Positions 15,286 through 24,473 of a stretch of 64,000 nucleotides of DNA are shown here, in pieces. Each line of letters starts with the position of its first letter. Position 1 is the stretch's first letter. Source of the DNA: UBA12545 sp051024685 (lineage in GTDB: Bacteria; Bacillota; DSM-521; Neomoorellales; Neomoorellaceae); the NCBI GenBank assembly GCA_051024685.1, contig JAZHPA010000005.1, positions 1 to 64,000 of the forward strand. The letters run 5' to 3'. The notes below the pieces were generated by a model. The model saw only the letters and a program-made list of their open reading frames with translations, searched no databases and had not been told where the DNA came from. Both the position numbers and the translations under genes were made by a program.

Positions 15286-15996
15286 TTATCCCATCCAGGC
15301 TGCCCTGTCAAGAGGGCGAATAAAATTTTTGGTCACCTCTTCTGAAGGTTCCAGCCGGCCCCCGGTCCACCGGTAAAAACAAAATCTTCTCGTCACCAGT
15401 TCGCTGTCCCATACATACCTCAGCTCAACCCCCCGCTCTATGCGCGTCGCTACTTTTACCGCCTCTTCTTCGGTAGCCGCCACCACTATGGGCCGGATAT
15501 CTTCAGGCAAGAGACCCAGTATCACCAGACATCTTTCCACTTCGGCTTCCCCCACCCGCGGGCACAACACCGGGTATTCTATCTGCTTTAGTTTCAACAG
15601 CCCATCAAGCCCGCGGCCGGGGTCCGGCCAGTACTCAAATAGTTCCGGCAGACTAAGGTACAGCTGGTGGGACATCACCAACCGGAAGGCCCGGGGAGTG
15701 TCCCATTCTTCTAACGGCGTTTTGCACACACGGCTGCCTTCCGGGCCCAGGGTATATAAGGGTGGAGCATGCCCCGTAACCAAGCGGTCTATATACCCCC
15801 GCTTCACTAGCCGCGACAGCGCCCTCCTCACCGCATCCCTATTTACTCTTAATACTGTGGCGGCCTGGTGGCCGCTGTACACCTTCCACTTTGCCGCCAG
15901 CTCAACCAGGCCGCCCTCCAGCTTGCTGCTTATTACTCCTCCGCCAGCACCCCTTTCACGCTTAATATCACAGAAGGCCCGCGAATAAGGGCCCAT
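15286..15996 (-). CDS. Winged-helix DNA-binding protein
   Basis: 236 residues. Residues 27-90 look like a winged helix-turn-helix domain (KWKVYSGHQAATVLRVNRDAVRRALSRLVKRGYIDRL), followed by an alpha/beta region of about 130 residues. The plan resembles the protein at 28233-29261 and replication-relaxation type proteins found beside relaxases and coupling proteins of mobile elements; the similarity is by eye. It sits four bases after the S1-domain gene, so both belong to the ParB-S1-wHTH operon. A role in replication control or DNA processing of the element is a reasonable inference. Confidence 0.6.
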   Translation of the reverse strand: MGPYSRAFCDIKRERGAGGGVISSKLEGGLVELAAKWKVYSGHQAATVLRVNRDAVRRALSRLVKRGYIDRLVTGHAPPLYTLGPEGSRVCKTPLEEWDTPRAFRLVMSHQLYLSLPELFEYWPDPGRGLDGLLKLKQIEYPVLCPRVGEAEVERCLVILGLLPEDIRPIVVAATEEEAVKVATRIERGVELRYVWDSELVTRRFCFYRWTGGRLEPSEEVTKNFIRPLDRAAWMG

Positions 15997-16000
15997 ATGC

Positions 16001-16942
16001 CTACACCGCCCTCTTGCCCAAAATGCTTATTATCTTCCCGAAAAGACTGCGTTTCCCCGTATGGCCTACCACTACCTTCACTTCTGTCCCCACCTCAGGA
16101 CGCTCAAAGTACAAGAATGGCGCCGTGAGCTTTATTCCGGGTTCCAGCTCAACTATATAGCCCCGCGAGCTGGTACCGGCTATCTTCCCTAGGTAAACGC
16201 CGCCCTTTACATATTTGTCCTTCGCTTTCTCCCATGGGTCAGGGAGCAGTACGCGGTGGCTGGCCCTCACAACGCCGTTCTCCCTGTCAAGGTAATAAAC
16301 CCGAACGTCAAAGCTCTCTCCAGCAAATACCACCTGCCGCGCGTCTTCTATTACGCTCCAGCCGAGCTCACGGGCGGGTATGAAGGCTATGACTCCCCCT
16401 ATGTCTGCGTAAGCTCCTTCTTTCATTACCCACCTCACTGTACAGGTCCGTACGGGACCTTTCTGCTTGGCTTCTTCCCATAAAGCCGATCTTTCCGCCC
16501 TCAACTCGCGCTGCTTTTCGGGATCGGTCGTTTCGTTGATCTGTTCTGTTAACTGGCCTATTTTGTTCAGTACGGGTTCAATGTCAGCTGCGGCCTCCTC
16601 CAGCTCCTTCCAGGTAATGGACGCCATCTGACTCAAAGCAGTGTTGCGGTCCAAATACGCTATTCCTCTCGTCCGGTCAACAGCTTTTACCCGGAAGGCT
16701 ACTACTGAACCCACGAGTGCAGACAGCCTTGTCGGTACGCGCCCCATGTCTTCATGCGCTATTATGCCTTTTACCGATCCCAGGTTGACGACCAGGCATT
16801 CACCAAGTTCGTTTTTTTCCACACCGGTGACCCTTCCCTGTAGTATCCTTTTCTGCTGCAGTGCAGCATATAGCTCATCCCATTGCTCCTCTACAACCTC
16901 CAGCTGCTTCTTTACACCAGTATAGCCTTCGGACAATATCAT
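16001..16942 (-). CDS. S1 RNA-binding domain protein
   Basis: About 313 residues from the ATG at 16942 (AGGAGGTC upstream; a GTG at 16948 is also in frame). Two S1-like OB folds are visible: residues ~35-95 (ILQGRVTGVEKNELGECLVV...GIIAHEDMG) and ~160-230 (VRTCTVRWVMKEGAYADIGGVIAFIPARELG), with a possible third near residue 250 (GGVYLGKIAGTSSRGYIVEL). A helical insert separates the first two. The layout resembles plasmid and phage copies of ribosomal protein S1-type RNA-binding factors. It lies between parB and the winged-helix gene and is probably co-transcribed with them. The RNA target is unknown. Confidence 0.8.
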   Translation of the reverse strand: MILSEGYTGVKKQLEVVEEQWDELYAALQQKRILQGRVTGVEKNELGECLVVNLGSVKGIIAHEDMGRVPTRLSALVGSVVAFRVKAVDRTRGIAYLDRNTALSQMASITWKELEEAAADIEPVLNKIGQLTEQINETTDPEKQRELRAERSALWEEAKQKGPVRTCTVRWVMKEGAYADIGGVIAFIPARELGWSVIEDARQVVFAGESFDVRVYYLDRENGVVRASHRVLLPDPWEKAKDKYVKGGVYLGKIAGTSSRGYIVELEPGIKLTAPFLYFERPEVGTEVKVVVGHTGKRSLFGKIISILGKRAV

Positions 16943-16973
16943 GCTCACGACCTCCTATTGTAATTTCTTTGTT

Positions 16974-18050
16974 TTATCGCGTTTGTTTTATTCTTTTTAT
17001 CTTTATCTGCAGACGGTCTTCTATGAGAAGCGCCGCCTCCCTCAATACAGCGGCCCACCTTAAGGCAGACGCCCGGTACGATTCGTCTTCGATACCTTCA
17101 TTGAGATAAATATCCAGGTCGGGCAGGGCTGCCTGCACGGGACGGCATATGCGTTCCAGCAACTCTATTAATGCCGCCCCTTTCTTAGTCATGCGGCCTT
17201 CCAACATCTTTAAGGCGTTTTGCCGGTCTATTATGTCGTATTCCAGCTGCTTCTTTAACTGCCGCAGGCGCGCTATCTCCTCTTTAAGGTTTTCCTTCGT
17301 TTCCCCGGCCTGCCTGTACTCCTCAAGTCTCCTCTCCACCTCCTCCAGCTTCTTCTGCAGGACTTTTAAAACAAAATATCCCCTCTCGCTTTCTTCCTTT
17401 AGCTTCACCACCTCCTTTACCTTAAGTTCAGCTATCTCTTCCCCAAGGGCTTCGTATAAATCACGCTGGGCTTCCGGCGGCCACGTGGCTATATGCACTC
17501 CAGTAGTGGGCTTCAGCTTTCCCTTCTCCACCAGGAGCTGCAGCTCAGGAATCAGATCATTTAGCTTGTCGTACCGCTCAATTTGAGCCCCGCTCATCCC
17601 AAATTCGTGAGCCAATATGTCGCTGTATCGCAGCCCTTTATGGTCCTCATTGTGAGGACCATGTTTCGGACGCCCCCTCCTTTCTCCCATCAGCTCTTTT
17701 TTCCGCCTTATCGCCCGGGCCACTTCCATCGGCGACAGAGTCCTGGCCTCCAGGTTCGCGTCTATAAGCATCAGCTCCGCTTCTACGTCGTCTGCTTCCA
17801 CCACTTTTACAACCACTTCTGTCATCCCCAAATACTCCAATGCCTCTTTCCGGCGGTGCCCGGAGATTATTTCATAGCCCCCTTCTACCGGCCTAACCAC
17901 TATCGGGTGCATCAGCCCGTGCTCCCTTATGCTCAGCGCAAGCTCCTTTACTTCCTCCGGCTCTGCCGCGCGGAAAAAGTTTCGCGGATTCTCACGGAGC
18001 TCTTCGAGGTTTACTATCCTTTCTGTGTATGAGCATTCCGAATTCTGCAA
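16974..18050 (-). CDS. parB: ParB/Spo0J-type partition protein
   Basis: 358 residues from a TTG preceded by GGGGGTG. The N-terminal ParB/Srx fold has the CTP-binding signature ISGHRRKEAL near residue 62 and ENPRNFF upstream. A central helix-turn-helix region follows (ILAHEFGMSGAQIERYDKL). Residues ~215-300 are a long coiled coil, longer than in chromosomal ParB. It would bind parS-like sites, but no ParA gene was found in the window and no parS site was identified. IS sequence lies directly upstream at 18085-18735, so its promoter may have been replaced. Downstream are the S1 and winged-helix genes. Confidence 0.9.
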   Translation of the reverse strand: MQNSECSYTERIVNLEELRENPRNFFRAAEPEEVKELALSIREHGLMHPIVVRPVEGGYEIISGHRRKEALEYLGMTEVVVKVVEADDVEAELMLIDANLEARTLSPMEVARAIRRKKELMGERRGRPKHGPHNEDHKGLRYSDILAHEFGMSGAQIERYDKLNDLIPELQLLVEKGKLKPTTGVHIATWPPEAQRDLYEALGEEIAELKVKEVVKLKEESERGYFVLKVLQKKLEEVERRLEEYRQAGETKENLKEEIARLRQLKKQLEYDIIDRQNALKMLEGRMTKKGAALIELLERICRPVQAALPDLDIYLNEGIEDESYRASALRWAAVLREAALLIEDRLQIKIKRIKQTR

Positions 18051-18084
18051 TTATTTCACCCCCTTTCCGATTGTAGTGGCCACA

Positions 18085-18735
18085 AATGTGACCTCCTTCC
18101 ACCCCTGAAGGGATGGGCTTCCTCTTTCACCGAAGAAAGCTTAAGCGGATGTAGGGGCTGCTCCCCAGTATCCGCGCAGCGGCCTCCCTCTCCGGAGGCT
18201 TGAGTTCGGGCCGGTCCAGCCCTACGGCCTGTTCAGGGCCCAGGCCAAGCCCCTTTCTCAGAATGACAAGTGCGGCGTTCACGTCCCTGTCGCACTTCCA
18301 GCCACATTCGCACTCAATTACCCTGTCCGACAGGGAGAGTCGGTGCCTCTTCCCGCAGGCAAAACACTCGCCGGTGGTGGTCTCCGTCCTCTCCACGGCA
18401 ACAGGCGTCTCAAGGCTGGTCCTCAACCTTGATTTCAGTCCGCCTATCCCCGAGAAGTGGACCTGTCTGCCGAAAAGCACCGACCACCCCTTCACACAGT
18501 CGTCCTGAAATACTACCTTCCGGTATATCTTCAGAAACGCCAGGGCCTTGTTTTGAGCATCTTTACGCCTGTTGTTCAGCTTTTCGTATTCCTTCCTCAG
18601 AAGAAACCGGATCCTTTCTCTGTTTTGGAGCCTTTTTGTGTCCTGGCCAGCTTCATCTAATAATCTAAGCAAGGATGCCCGCCTTTCATCCCACACCCTT
18701 AAAAGGGTGGGCTTTCCTGGCGGGAAATCGTAAAA
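18085..18735 (-). mobile_element. Internally deleted IS200/IS605-type remnant
   Basis: A left-end palindrome (about 18680-18730, CGCCTTTCATCCC..GGGTGGGCTTTCC) and a right-end palindrome (about 18090-18122, GTGACCTCCTTCC..GGGCTTCC) bracket only the 3' part of a tnpB gene. The element is about 650 bases, too short for either full gene, and so depends on a TnpA elsewhere. Confidence 0.75.
18127..18676 (-). pseudogene. TnpB C-terminal fragment
   Basis: About 180 residues matching only the C-terminal half of TnpB: a helical part, the RuvC-II-like VVFQDDCVKGW, a zinc-ribbon pair (CFACG and CECGW) and the RuvC-III stretch CDRDVNAALVIL. The RuvC-I region is missing. The open frame continues into the left end (to 18780) only by chance. 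It is a non-functional deletion derivative, of a different TnpB lineage from the copies at 7359 and 24474. Confidence 0.8.
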
Positions 18736-18758
18736 GCCGCCTGCGCGGCGGCCGGATG

Positions 18759-20180
18759 TCAACTGTTGCTTCCCCTGCACATCCTTGCAATCACCTGAAT
18801 GTTGTCCAGTGCCAGCACAAACCTGTCCTGTCCTTCCTCCCGGGCCAGACCGGCGGCAGCCAGCTGGCGGCAGACGACCCTCATGCGGCGCTCCGACGCC
18901 TCACTGGCCAGCCCTTTCCCCAGGGCCAGCTCAGAAGGACTAACCTGCCCGAGCTTAAAGAGGGCCCCCACGGCATAATCGCAGTAGGACCGGTACCCGG
19001 GAAGCTTCCTGCGCACCATCTGCCGTGCCCTCTCTATCATTCTCTTGACCGTGGGGTGCTCCAGCCACTCCAGGTATTCCCCGCCCAGCGTATTCGCCGC
19101 GCTACCGGCAGCCGGACCCTCTACGCCAACGGCTTCCGGCTGTCCAGTGCTCAGCACCTCTCCCCTGGCCACCGCCACCCTGAGGGCTATTCGCAGTTCC
19201 TCGATCTCTCGGTCCTTCGCGGCCACGAGCTCCTCCAGCTCGGCCACCCGCTTTTTCAACACGGCTATTTCGCCCTGTTCGGCCTCCTCTTTCTCCCGGA
19301 CCTGCTCTAGAAGTTGTGATAACTTGGCTACGGCCGCCTCCAGTGCGGCGTCCGTTTTTGCCCCCTGGACAGGTAAGGGGCCGGAAAGGAAAGGCGTGTC
19401 CCCCACATGGGTCACCTTCCTCCGCCGAACCTGCCCGGTCTTTCCCAGCCGTGGGAACCAGAAGCGCCCCGCAGGGAGAAAGTGCAGCTCCTCAAAGGAT
19501 TTCCCGGCGGTGTGGTGTTTGACGGCTTGGTAGTCGAGGGGCTCCTCAAATCCGCCGATTACAGGAAAATTGATCTGCGTAAGGAACTCCTTGGACACCG
19601 CCTGGGTCCGCTGACTGGCCGCGACGAGTATTATCCCCCTCTTACGCCCCTGCTTTGATATGCGGGCCATGATCTCTCCCGTAAGAGAGGACGCAGACTG
19701 CGGAGCAAATACCTGGACTTCCTCTACCGCCAGCACTACCGGCTGGCGCCTCCTTGTAGCCAGGGAAAAGAGCTCTTCTAAGACCGGCAGGGCAAGGCGC
19801 TGCTGGCCCGCGTTGGTCGGTTCTTCGGAGAGGTCGAAAACAACAGCCAGCCTCTCATCCAGGGCGATAGTGAGGACCTCCCTCACCGCCTGGCGGTTGG
19901 ATGTGGCCGGGAGGTCCCCATGAGGGCCTCCGACCACCAGGGTGCGGTAGCCTTCTTTAAGGGTCCAGAACTCGCCTTCAGGGTCTACGATAACCGCCGG
20001 TAAGCCCGCCTCAAGGAATTCTTCTATTAAGACGCCCACCGTGTTCGTCTTGCCCCGGCCCGAGGAGGCCCACACTCCGATACGGAGGCCGGTGTCGGCG
20101 TAATCAGCCAAGGCCAGCTGTAAAGTATCACCTAAGCTCAAGACCGGAAAGGCAATATTACCTTTAGACTTCTGTCTCAT
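18759..20180 (-). CDS. HerA/DUF87-type ATPase
   Basis: About 473 residues from the ATG at 20180, which follows AGGTGGTGG. The Walker A region is GVWASSGRGKTNTVGVLIEE near residue 37 and the Walker B region VVLAVEEVQVFAP near 160, with a sensor-like ILVAASQR segment (near 195), as in the HerA helicase central domain. Residues 270-340 form a coiled coil and the rest looks like a helical DNA- or protein-binding domain. Such ATPases pump or remodel DNA and are common on plasmids and defence islands. The 3' end runs to 18759, next to the IS remnant. No NurA partner was found. Confidence 0.8.
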   Translation of the reverse strand: MRQKSKGNIAFPVLSLGDTLQLALADYADTGLRIGVWASSGRGKTNTVGVLIEEFLEAGLPAVIVDPEGEFWTLKEGYRTLVVGGPHGDLPATSNRQAVREVLTIALDERLAVVFDLSEEPTNAGQQRLALPVLEELFSLATRRRQPVVLAVEEVQVFAPQSASSLTGEIMARISKQGRKRGIILVAASQRTQAVSKEFLTQINFPVIGGFEEPLDYQAVKHHTAGKSFEELHFLPAGRFWFPRLGKTGQVRRRKVTHVGDTPFLSGPLPVQGAKTDAALEAAVAKLSQLLEQVREKEEAEQGEIAVLKKRVAELEELVAAKDREIEELRIALRVAVARGEVLSTGQPEAVGVEGPAAGSAANTLGGEYLEWLEHPTVKRMIERARQMVRRKLPGYRSYCDYAVGALFKLGQVSPSELALGKGLASEASERRMRVVCRQLAAAGLAREEGQDRFVLALDNIQVIARMCRGSNS

Positions 20181-20247
20181 ACCGACCACCACCTAAACAA
20201 GTGAACTACCCCTCCCTAACCCCTCCGGGTTTATGGCGAAATTATCT

Positions 20248-20294
20248 CCCTGCCTTTCATCCCCGCCCTTGCGGGCGGGGACTTCCCGGCAGGG
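20248..20294. repeat. Solo IS-end-like palindrome (REP-like)
   Basis: CCCTGCCTTTCATCCCCGCCC..GGGCGGGGACTTCCCGGCAGGG, an almost complete palindrome. It matches the left-end palindromes at about 9160 and 18690 but has no transposase beside it. The region 20181-20406 is otherwise without a supported gene. Confidence 0.7.
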
Positions 20295-20406
20295 AAAGTT
20301 AAAGCCGGACGTATGCCGGCCTGCTCATGCCCGTGGATAGGATTTGGGTCTACCGACCAAATTTCCCCGCGGGAAGGCATCAGTTCCATTTTGCCTATGA
20401 AGAAGT

Positions 20407-20811
20407 CTAGTTTTCTGGCGTTAATTCCAAATTGGGTGGACGATTAGAGGTTAGCCTGTACTTGATAAGTTGTATCGGCTTCTGACCGTATTTGACCCTG
20501 GGCTCAAGAAAATTCTTTGCCTCGGAGTGAAATTCATAAGCAATTGCCGAGGCATGAACAGCCCGCTTATTCCCCCCAGCCGGTAGACGAATAAGCCATT
20601 TTTCATAGTCTATCAACTTCCGGAGTTGATCCATCGTAAATGTGTCTTTCTTCAGTTCAAGCACGTGAAACCACAAAGGCTTGCCTTTCTCATCATACTT
20701 GATCAGCAGAACATCCATTTCCTCTCGCTCACTGGTAGCAGCGGTCGCCAAAAAGTCATCATAATCACCCAGAATCTGCTTGTGATAGCCTGCCGCAAGA
20801 TCCTGGTTCGT
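20407..20811 (-). pseudogene. 3' half of an interrupted EVE-nuclease gene
   Basis: About 130 residues read upstream into the junction near 20811. It has a PD-(D/E)XK-like core: an acidic residue in EEMDVLLIKYDE followed by VLELKKDTF. This is the catalytic layout of NucS-type nucleases. The frame runs without a start into the TnpB-type insertion, and the matching 5' half is at 22881-23546. The gene was therefore cut by the element at 20812-22890. Joined, it would encode an EVE-like N-terminal domain and a nuclease C-terminal domain. Confidence 0.75.
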
Positions 20812-21104
20812 AAAACCTACCTGAATTTAACTTCAGGTAGGGACCCCTCCGAACCAGGCATACACCTCCCTTCTGGTAAGTTTTGGGCGGCTTTAGGGGT
20901 CTGGGCCCGGGAGTCCCACCCGGAGTGCCCGCGCAAGGGTCTCCCCTTCCCGTACCCCGGGCTCGCCTGCCTGGACTTATGGGGTGCATTTTATACCCGC
21001 AAGCCGGAGTTTACCGGGATAGAGATGGCATCAATTCGCCACCGCGGGCACCGCTCTGTTAGAGACGCCCTACCGGGTTTGTCCCGACACCCGGCTAAAC
21101 GGGG
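20812..21104 (-). ncRNA. Predicted guide/omega-like RNA region
   Basis: GC-rich, structured stretch between the tnpB-like stop and the end of the element. Blocks are conserved with the decayed copy (10150-10424), such as the segment around GTTTAGCCGG..GACAAACC next to the stop codon. By analogy with other TnpB elements it should encode the scaffold of the guide RNA. The exact ends are unknown. Confidence 0.4.
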
Positions 21105-22787
21105 TCACCGGAAAGCCAAAGCCAGCATTTTCAACTCGCGCCAGCAGGAACTGAAGCTTTCCTGGCTTTTGCGGGTAAGCCCGTTGTGCAGACAAAGCTT
21201 CTCTTCCAGCCGGGTCATGACGGCTTTAGCCTTCCGGGTCATCCCTTTTCCTTCCCCAGGTAAGGGACTGCCGGAAGTAAGCCTTTGTTTAACCTGAAGC
21301 ACGAACTCTTTAATCTCCCGCGTGATCTTCTCTCTAAAGCCCATCGCCCGGCGGCCTATCACCAGAGCTGCCGCACAGTGGACAGGCACAGCATATTTCT
21401 TTGCGTACTTGACTTGGCCGATGGTGGATGTGTGCCGGGCCGGGATCTGTTTATAGCCAACTCTTTCCTTCACCGCCCGGCGTATCAGGGCCACCACCAT
21501 GGCCGCATGAGGGAAGTTGGAAGCCATGCGGTTAAATCCTTTGCAGGTGTCCATCCTTCCCCTGCTGAAGTCAAGCTCTTCCAGGACGATGGGCTTTCCC
21601 AGGGCCTTAGCTATGTCCACCACTACTCTGGCCAAAATGCCTATCAGGTACGCGCGTCGAAAGTCAGAAGCATACTCGAGCTCAGGTACCCGGATGTACA
21701 ACATACCGGAAGGGTAGATGATTACCCGGAACTCCCCTTCAAACTTGCCCAGGTTTTGGGGATAGGGAACTTCAAAGCCTTCGGGCCAGGGTTCAGGCAA
21801 GCCGTTTGAACCTACATTGGCTATCCCTACCCCGTCCGGATTGGTGTCTACCGGCAAGCAGCCCCGGAAGAAGTCTGGCCCTGAGACTCCTTCCAGCTCG
21901 AAAGTGATGTGCACGAAGTAGCGTCCTTCTTTTGTCCGGATAAGCTCCACGGTGTAGGGCTGTTTGGTGGCCAAAAGCTCTAGAATTTTAGCCCTGTGCT
22001 TCTCCGGGAGCCAGAGCCTGCCTTCTACCTTCGGAGCGCGGCTCATCTTCGGGCGACCAAGTTTATCTATGCCTACTTGCTCCGAGAGGTGAGAAACAGT
22101 GACCGCAAGGCGGAACTCTTGTCCATCGAAGTTTATCTTCATGTTGGGATTGCCATCTTTGCTACCGTCTCCCCGGGAGTAGAGCCGGTTTCTGCGGGCC
22201 GCCCGCCATTCCTCAACTGAAACCTTTCCTTTGCAGACCCTCCGCCAGAGCTTCCTCCCGCCGAAGATTACCCTGGGAATGGTCCCATTCTCCCAGTGCT
22301 CCTCCAGCTCGACGAGCTTCTTTTCCAGAGATGCCAGCCGCCTGTTCCGCCCCTCGACCATTAGGCGAAGCTTCCCAAGGTCTTCCGGAGAAGTACCCTT
22401 TTTCTCCGCATCGGCCTGCTTCTTCATGGCAAGGCCCAACTTCTTCCTGACTCTTGCAAGCTTCTCCTTTGTCTCTTCTATCTCCAGCTCCAAGAGTTCC
22501 TTTTGCGAATCAATGACAGCTTGGCCTTTGAGCCTGGCATCGTCTGCATACCGGGAGTTAAGCCCGAAAAGCTCCTGAGCGACCTTCTTGACATCAATAC
22601 GTGGAGTGCCTTCCAGGAGCCGGTTGAAAGACCAACGCATACAGGCACAAAACAGCCGCATCTCTGTTTCTAGAGGGTCTTCTTCTCCTCGACTCCACCT
22701 GGAAGATCTGAAGGCAGGGTAAAGCTCCGGGAAGAACTCCCCACATACGGTGAAGCTGAATTTGTCCTTTTCCTGCTTCTTCGACAC
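21105..22787 (-). CDS. TnpB-related protein without zinc ribbon
   Basis: 560 residues from a GTG, longer than a usual TnpB (about 400). It has an N-terminal coiled-coil insert (residues ~95-170). The RuvC-I stretch LPVDTNPDGVGIAN (near 320) and the RuvC-II stretch IVLEELDF (near 410) are intact. The third RuvC region reads YAVPVHCAAALVIGRR, where His stands at the place of the usual Asp, and the zinc-ribbon Cys pairs are absent; PARHTSTIG precedes it. Related TnpB-like proteins in clostridia share this layout. The 10425-11705 pseudogene is a second copy. It may act through different catalytic residues or not cut DNA. Confidence 0.8.
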   Translation of the reverse strand: MSKKQEKDKFSFTVCGEFFPELYPAFRSSRWSRGEEDPLETEMRLFCACMRWSFNRLLEGTPRIDVKKVAQELFGLNSRYADDARLKGQAVIDSQKELLELEIEETKEKLARVRKKLGLAMKKQADAEKKGTSPEDLGKLRLMVEGRNRRLASLEKKLVELEEHWENGTIPRVIFGGRKLWRRVCKGKVSVEEWRAARRNRLYSRGDGSKDGNPNMKINFDGQEFRLAVTVSHLSEQVGIDKLGRPKMSRAPKVEGRLWLPEKHRAKILELLATKQPYTVELIRTKEGRYFVHITFELEGVSGPDFFRGCLPVDTNPDGVGIANVGSNGLPEPWPEGFEVPYPQNLGKFEGEFRVIIYPSGMLYIRVPELEYASDFRRAYLIGILARVVVDIAKALGKPIVLEELDFSRGRMDTCKGFNRMASNFPHAAMVVALIRRAVKERVGYKQIPARHTSTIGQVKYAKKYAVPVHCAAALVIGRRAMGFREKITREIKEFVLQVKQRLTSGSPLPGEGKGMTRKAKAVMTRLEEKLCLHNGLTRKSQESFSSCWRELKMLALAFR

Positions 22788-22880
22788 GCATTATCAACTC
22801 CCGAAGGCCCTGGTTCTCTTTGCCGCTTTTCTAATAAATGAAAGCTCCATGCTTTTAGGCAGGTGAACAGTTAAGTACAG

Positions 22881-23546
22881 TCAATTACAGTACAATTTCT
22901 CGAGGCTGCTACAAACCTCCAGTAACAGTGCCTTCAGAGCGTTCTCGTAGCGTAAGTAACCTTGTTTATCAAGGGTGGTATCAACCGGCAGCGGATTCCT
23001 GGTGGCTGGCGGATCCGGGACATGGCTAACAGGTAGTCTTATTATATTCGCCTCTTCGGACATCCTGATTAGTACTTTTGCCTCCGACAAAGCCAGACCA
23101 TTACAGGCGTGTCGACCAACCGCATCCCCACGATGCTGCTGCATGGTCCAGATAACGCCCTTATCCCTGGCTTCCCATATGTCGTCCAAATGAATGGGCA
23201 CGGGATAATTGATCTTTTGCTTGAAACCTACTCGGAAAGAAAGACGGTTGTCAACATACCTGGCACCTGGAAAAAGAGGATTTGGATCGTAAAACGGCTG
23301 CGTGGTAGCTTCAAAAAGTCCCAGGAACAACAGCTCCTGTTGGACATAAAAGAAAATGAGATCACCGGGCCGGATGCCAGCTAGCTCGGCTACGGCCGCC
23401 TGCCTTTGAGCAAGGCTCTGCTTACTTGGGTTAGCGTGGGGATCGTTTATTGCTGCTACCCCCGCCCGAAGATGCTCAGGCCAAGTATTCCGATCTACCA
23501 CAAACCAGAAAGCTCTTCTTGTCATAACGTTACTAAACGACCGCAA
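22881..23546 (-). pseudogene. 5' half of an interrupted EVE-nuclease gene
   Basis: About 221 residues. The opening RRAFWFVVDRNTWPEHL and the later GIRPGDLIFFYV and LGLFEATTQPFYD resemble an EVE/PUA-like domain, which in related proteins binds modified bases in DNA. The frame runs into the TnpB-type element and stops soon after KLYCN, so the protein is cut off. The nuclease half lies at 20407-20811. The likely start is an ATG at 23525 or a TTG at 23546 near AGGAGG. It follows the methyltransferase gene by 66 bases, suggesting a two-gene modification-linked system. Confidence 0.7.
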
Positions 23547-23612
23547 GTCCTCCTGCCAGTTCCTTTAGTTCCCCTAAGCCTTTTCCCCAGAAAACTGCCT
23601 TAACCCCTAGAA

Positions 23613-24317
23613 CTACTCGTCACCGTAAACCAGGTCTCCTCCCAGAAACTTCCTGCCCGCAAGCCTGCAGGCATCAAGAACGGAGTAGCTTCCAGCTGCA
23701 GGATCCAGTACTACATCTCCAGGGTTGGTCACCGCCTCTATCAGGCGTTTCTGCAAGCCAACCGGCTTGGTGTGAGGGTGCCCGCCAGCCACCTTTTCCT
23801 CCCACACGTCGGGAATGTCGTGAGCCGCCCAAACCCTTTTAGCCCGAATGGGCCTTTTCTGAACGACTACTAGATACTCACACTGCCTGCGCGTGCGGTA
23901 CCCCATTCCCATCTTCTGCTTGTTCCAGACGATCATGTCTACCACCTGTAAGTCCTGCGGAAGCCAACAGGACACTCCTTCGCAGAGATGGAATTTATCT
24001 ACCCAGAGAAACAGGTGCCCACTCGGAATGAGAACCCGGCTTATTTCCCTGATAAACTCCCTTATCGTTTCCTCACTCATCTGAGGAAGCATCGAACGCT
24101 GGATACCCCTGCTCACACCTTCGTTGCCGTAAGCGAGTTTATCAAGAATCCCCCGGTATTGTGGATCAAGGAAGACGCAAGGAACGGAGGAGTCGTAAAC
24201 AGCCTTTAGAAGATCCCTGCCATCGCAGCGGTTGCAATAGTTATACCTGTAACGCTTATCTCGCAAACACTCAGAAAACGATTCCATGCACCGGCCGTTG
24301 GAAAAAACTACCGACAT
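23613..24317 (-). CDS. N6/N4 DNA methyltransferase
   Basis: 234 residues. The catalytic motif is a DPPY variant, FLDPQYRG near residue 50, and the cofactor-binding motif DPAAGSYSVLDACR is near residue 203, giving the beta-type order. A target-recognition segment lies between. AdoMet-dependent methylation of adenine or cytosine amino groups is expected. The start follows AAAGGAGG. A split EVE-nuclease gene follows downstream, which would make sense as a restriction partner. With the partner broken, this methyltransferase may now act alone. Confidence 0.85.
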   Translation of the reverse strand: MSVVFSNGRCMESFSECLRDKRYRYNYCNRCDGRDLLKAVYDSSVPCVFLDPQYRGILDKLAYGNEGVSRGIQRSMLPQMSEETIREFIREISRVLIPSGHLFLWVDKFHLCEGVSCWLPQDLQVVDMIVWNKQKMGMGYRTRRQCEYLVVVQKRPIRAKRVWAAHDIPDVWEEKVAGGHPHTKPVGLQKRLIEAVTNPGDVVLDPAAGSYSVLDACRLAGRKFLGGDLVYGDE

Positions 24318-24473
24318 CTAGTTGTTGCCCTCCTTTGCAACACGGTTCCCGTGCTGCCCCTGCGGCCCGCACTTCTTTAGCTACCTGTAGCCTTACCGAA
24401 AAACTGGCAGCTGAAGGCTCCGGCCTTTAGGCCTGGGGATGAAAGCGGCCCTAAATTGTGCTACAATGAGAGC

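Larger units (their letters stand above)
20812..22890 (-). mobile_element. TnpB-related element interrupting a gene
   Basis: About 2.08 kb with one large TnpB-related gene (21105-22787) and a structured right end (20812-21104), including a hairpin CTACCTGAAGTTAAATTCAGGTAG at the very end (about 20818-20841). No tnpA is present, so it depends on a helper. It splits the EVE-nuclease gene. Left boundary near 22881-22890 not exact. The relative at 10150-11705 is decayed. Confidence 0.8.
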
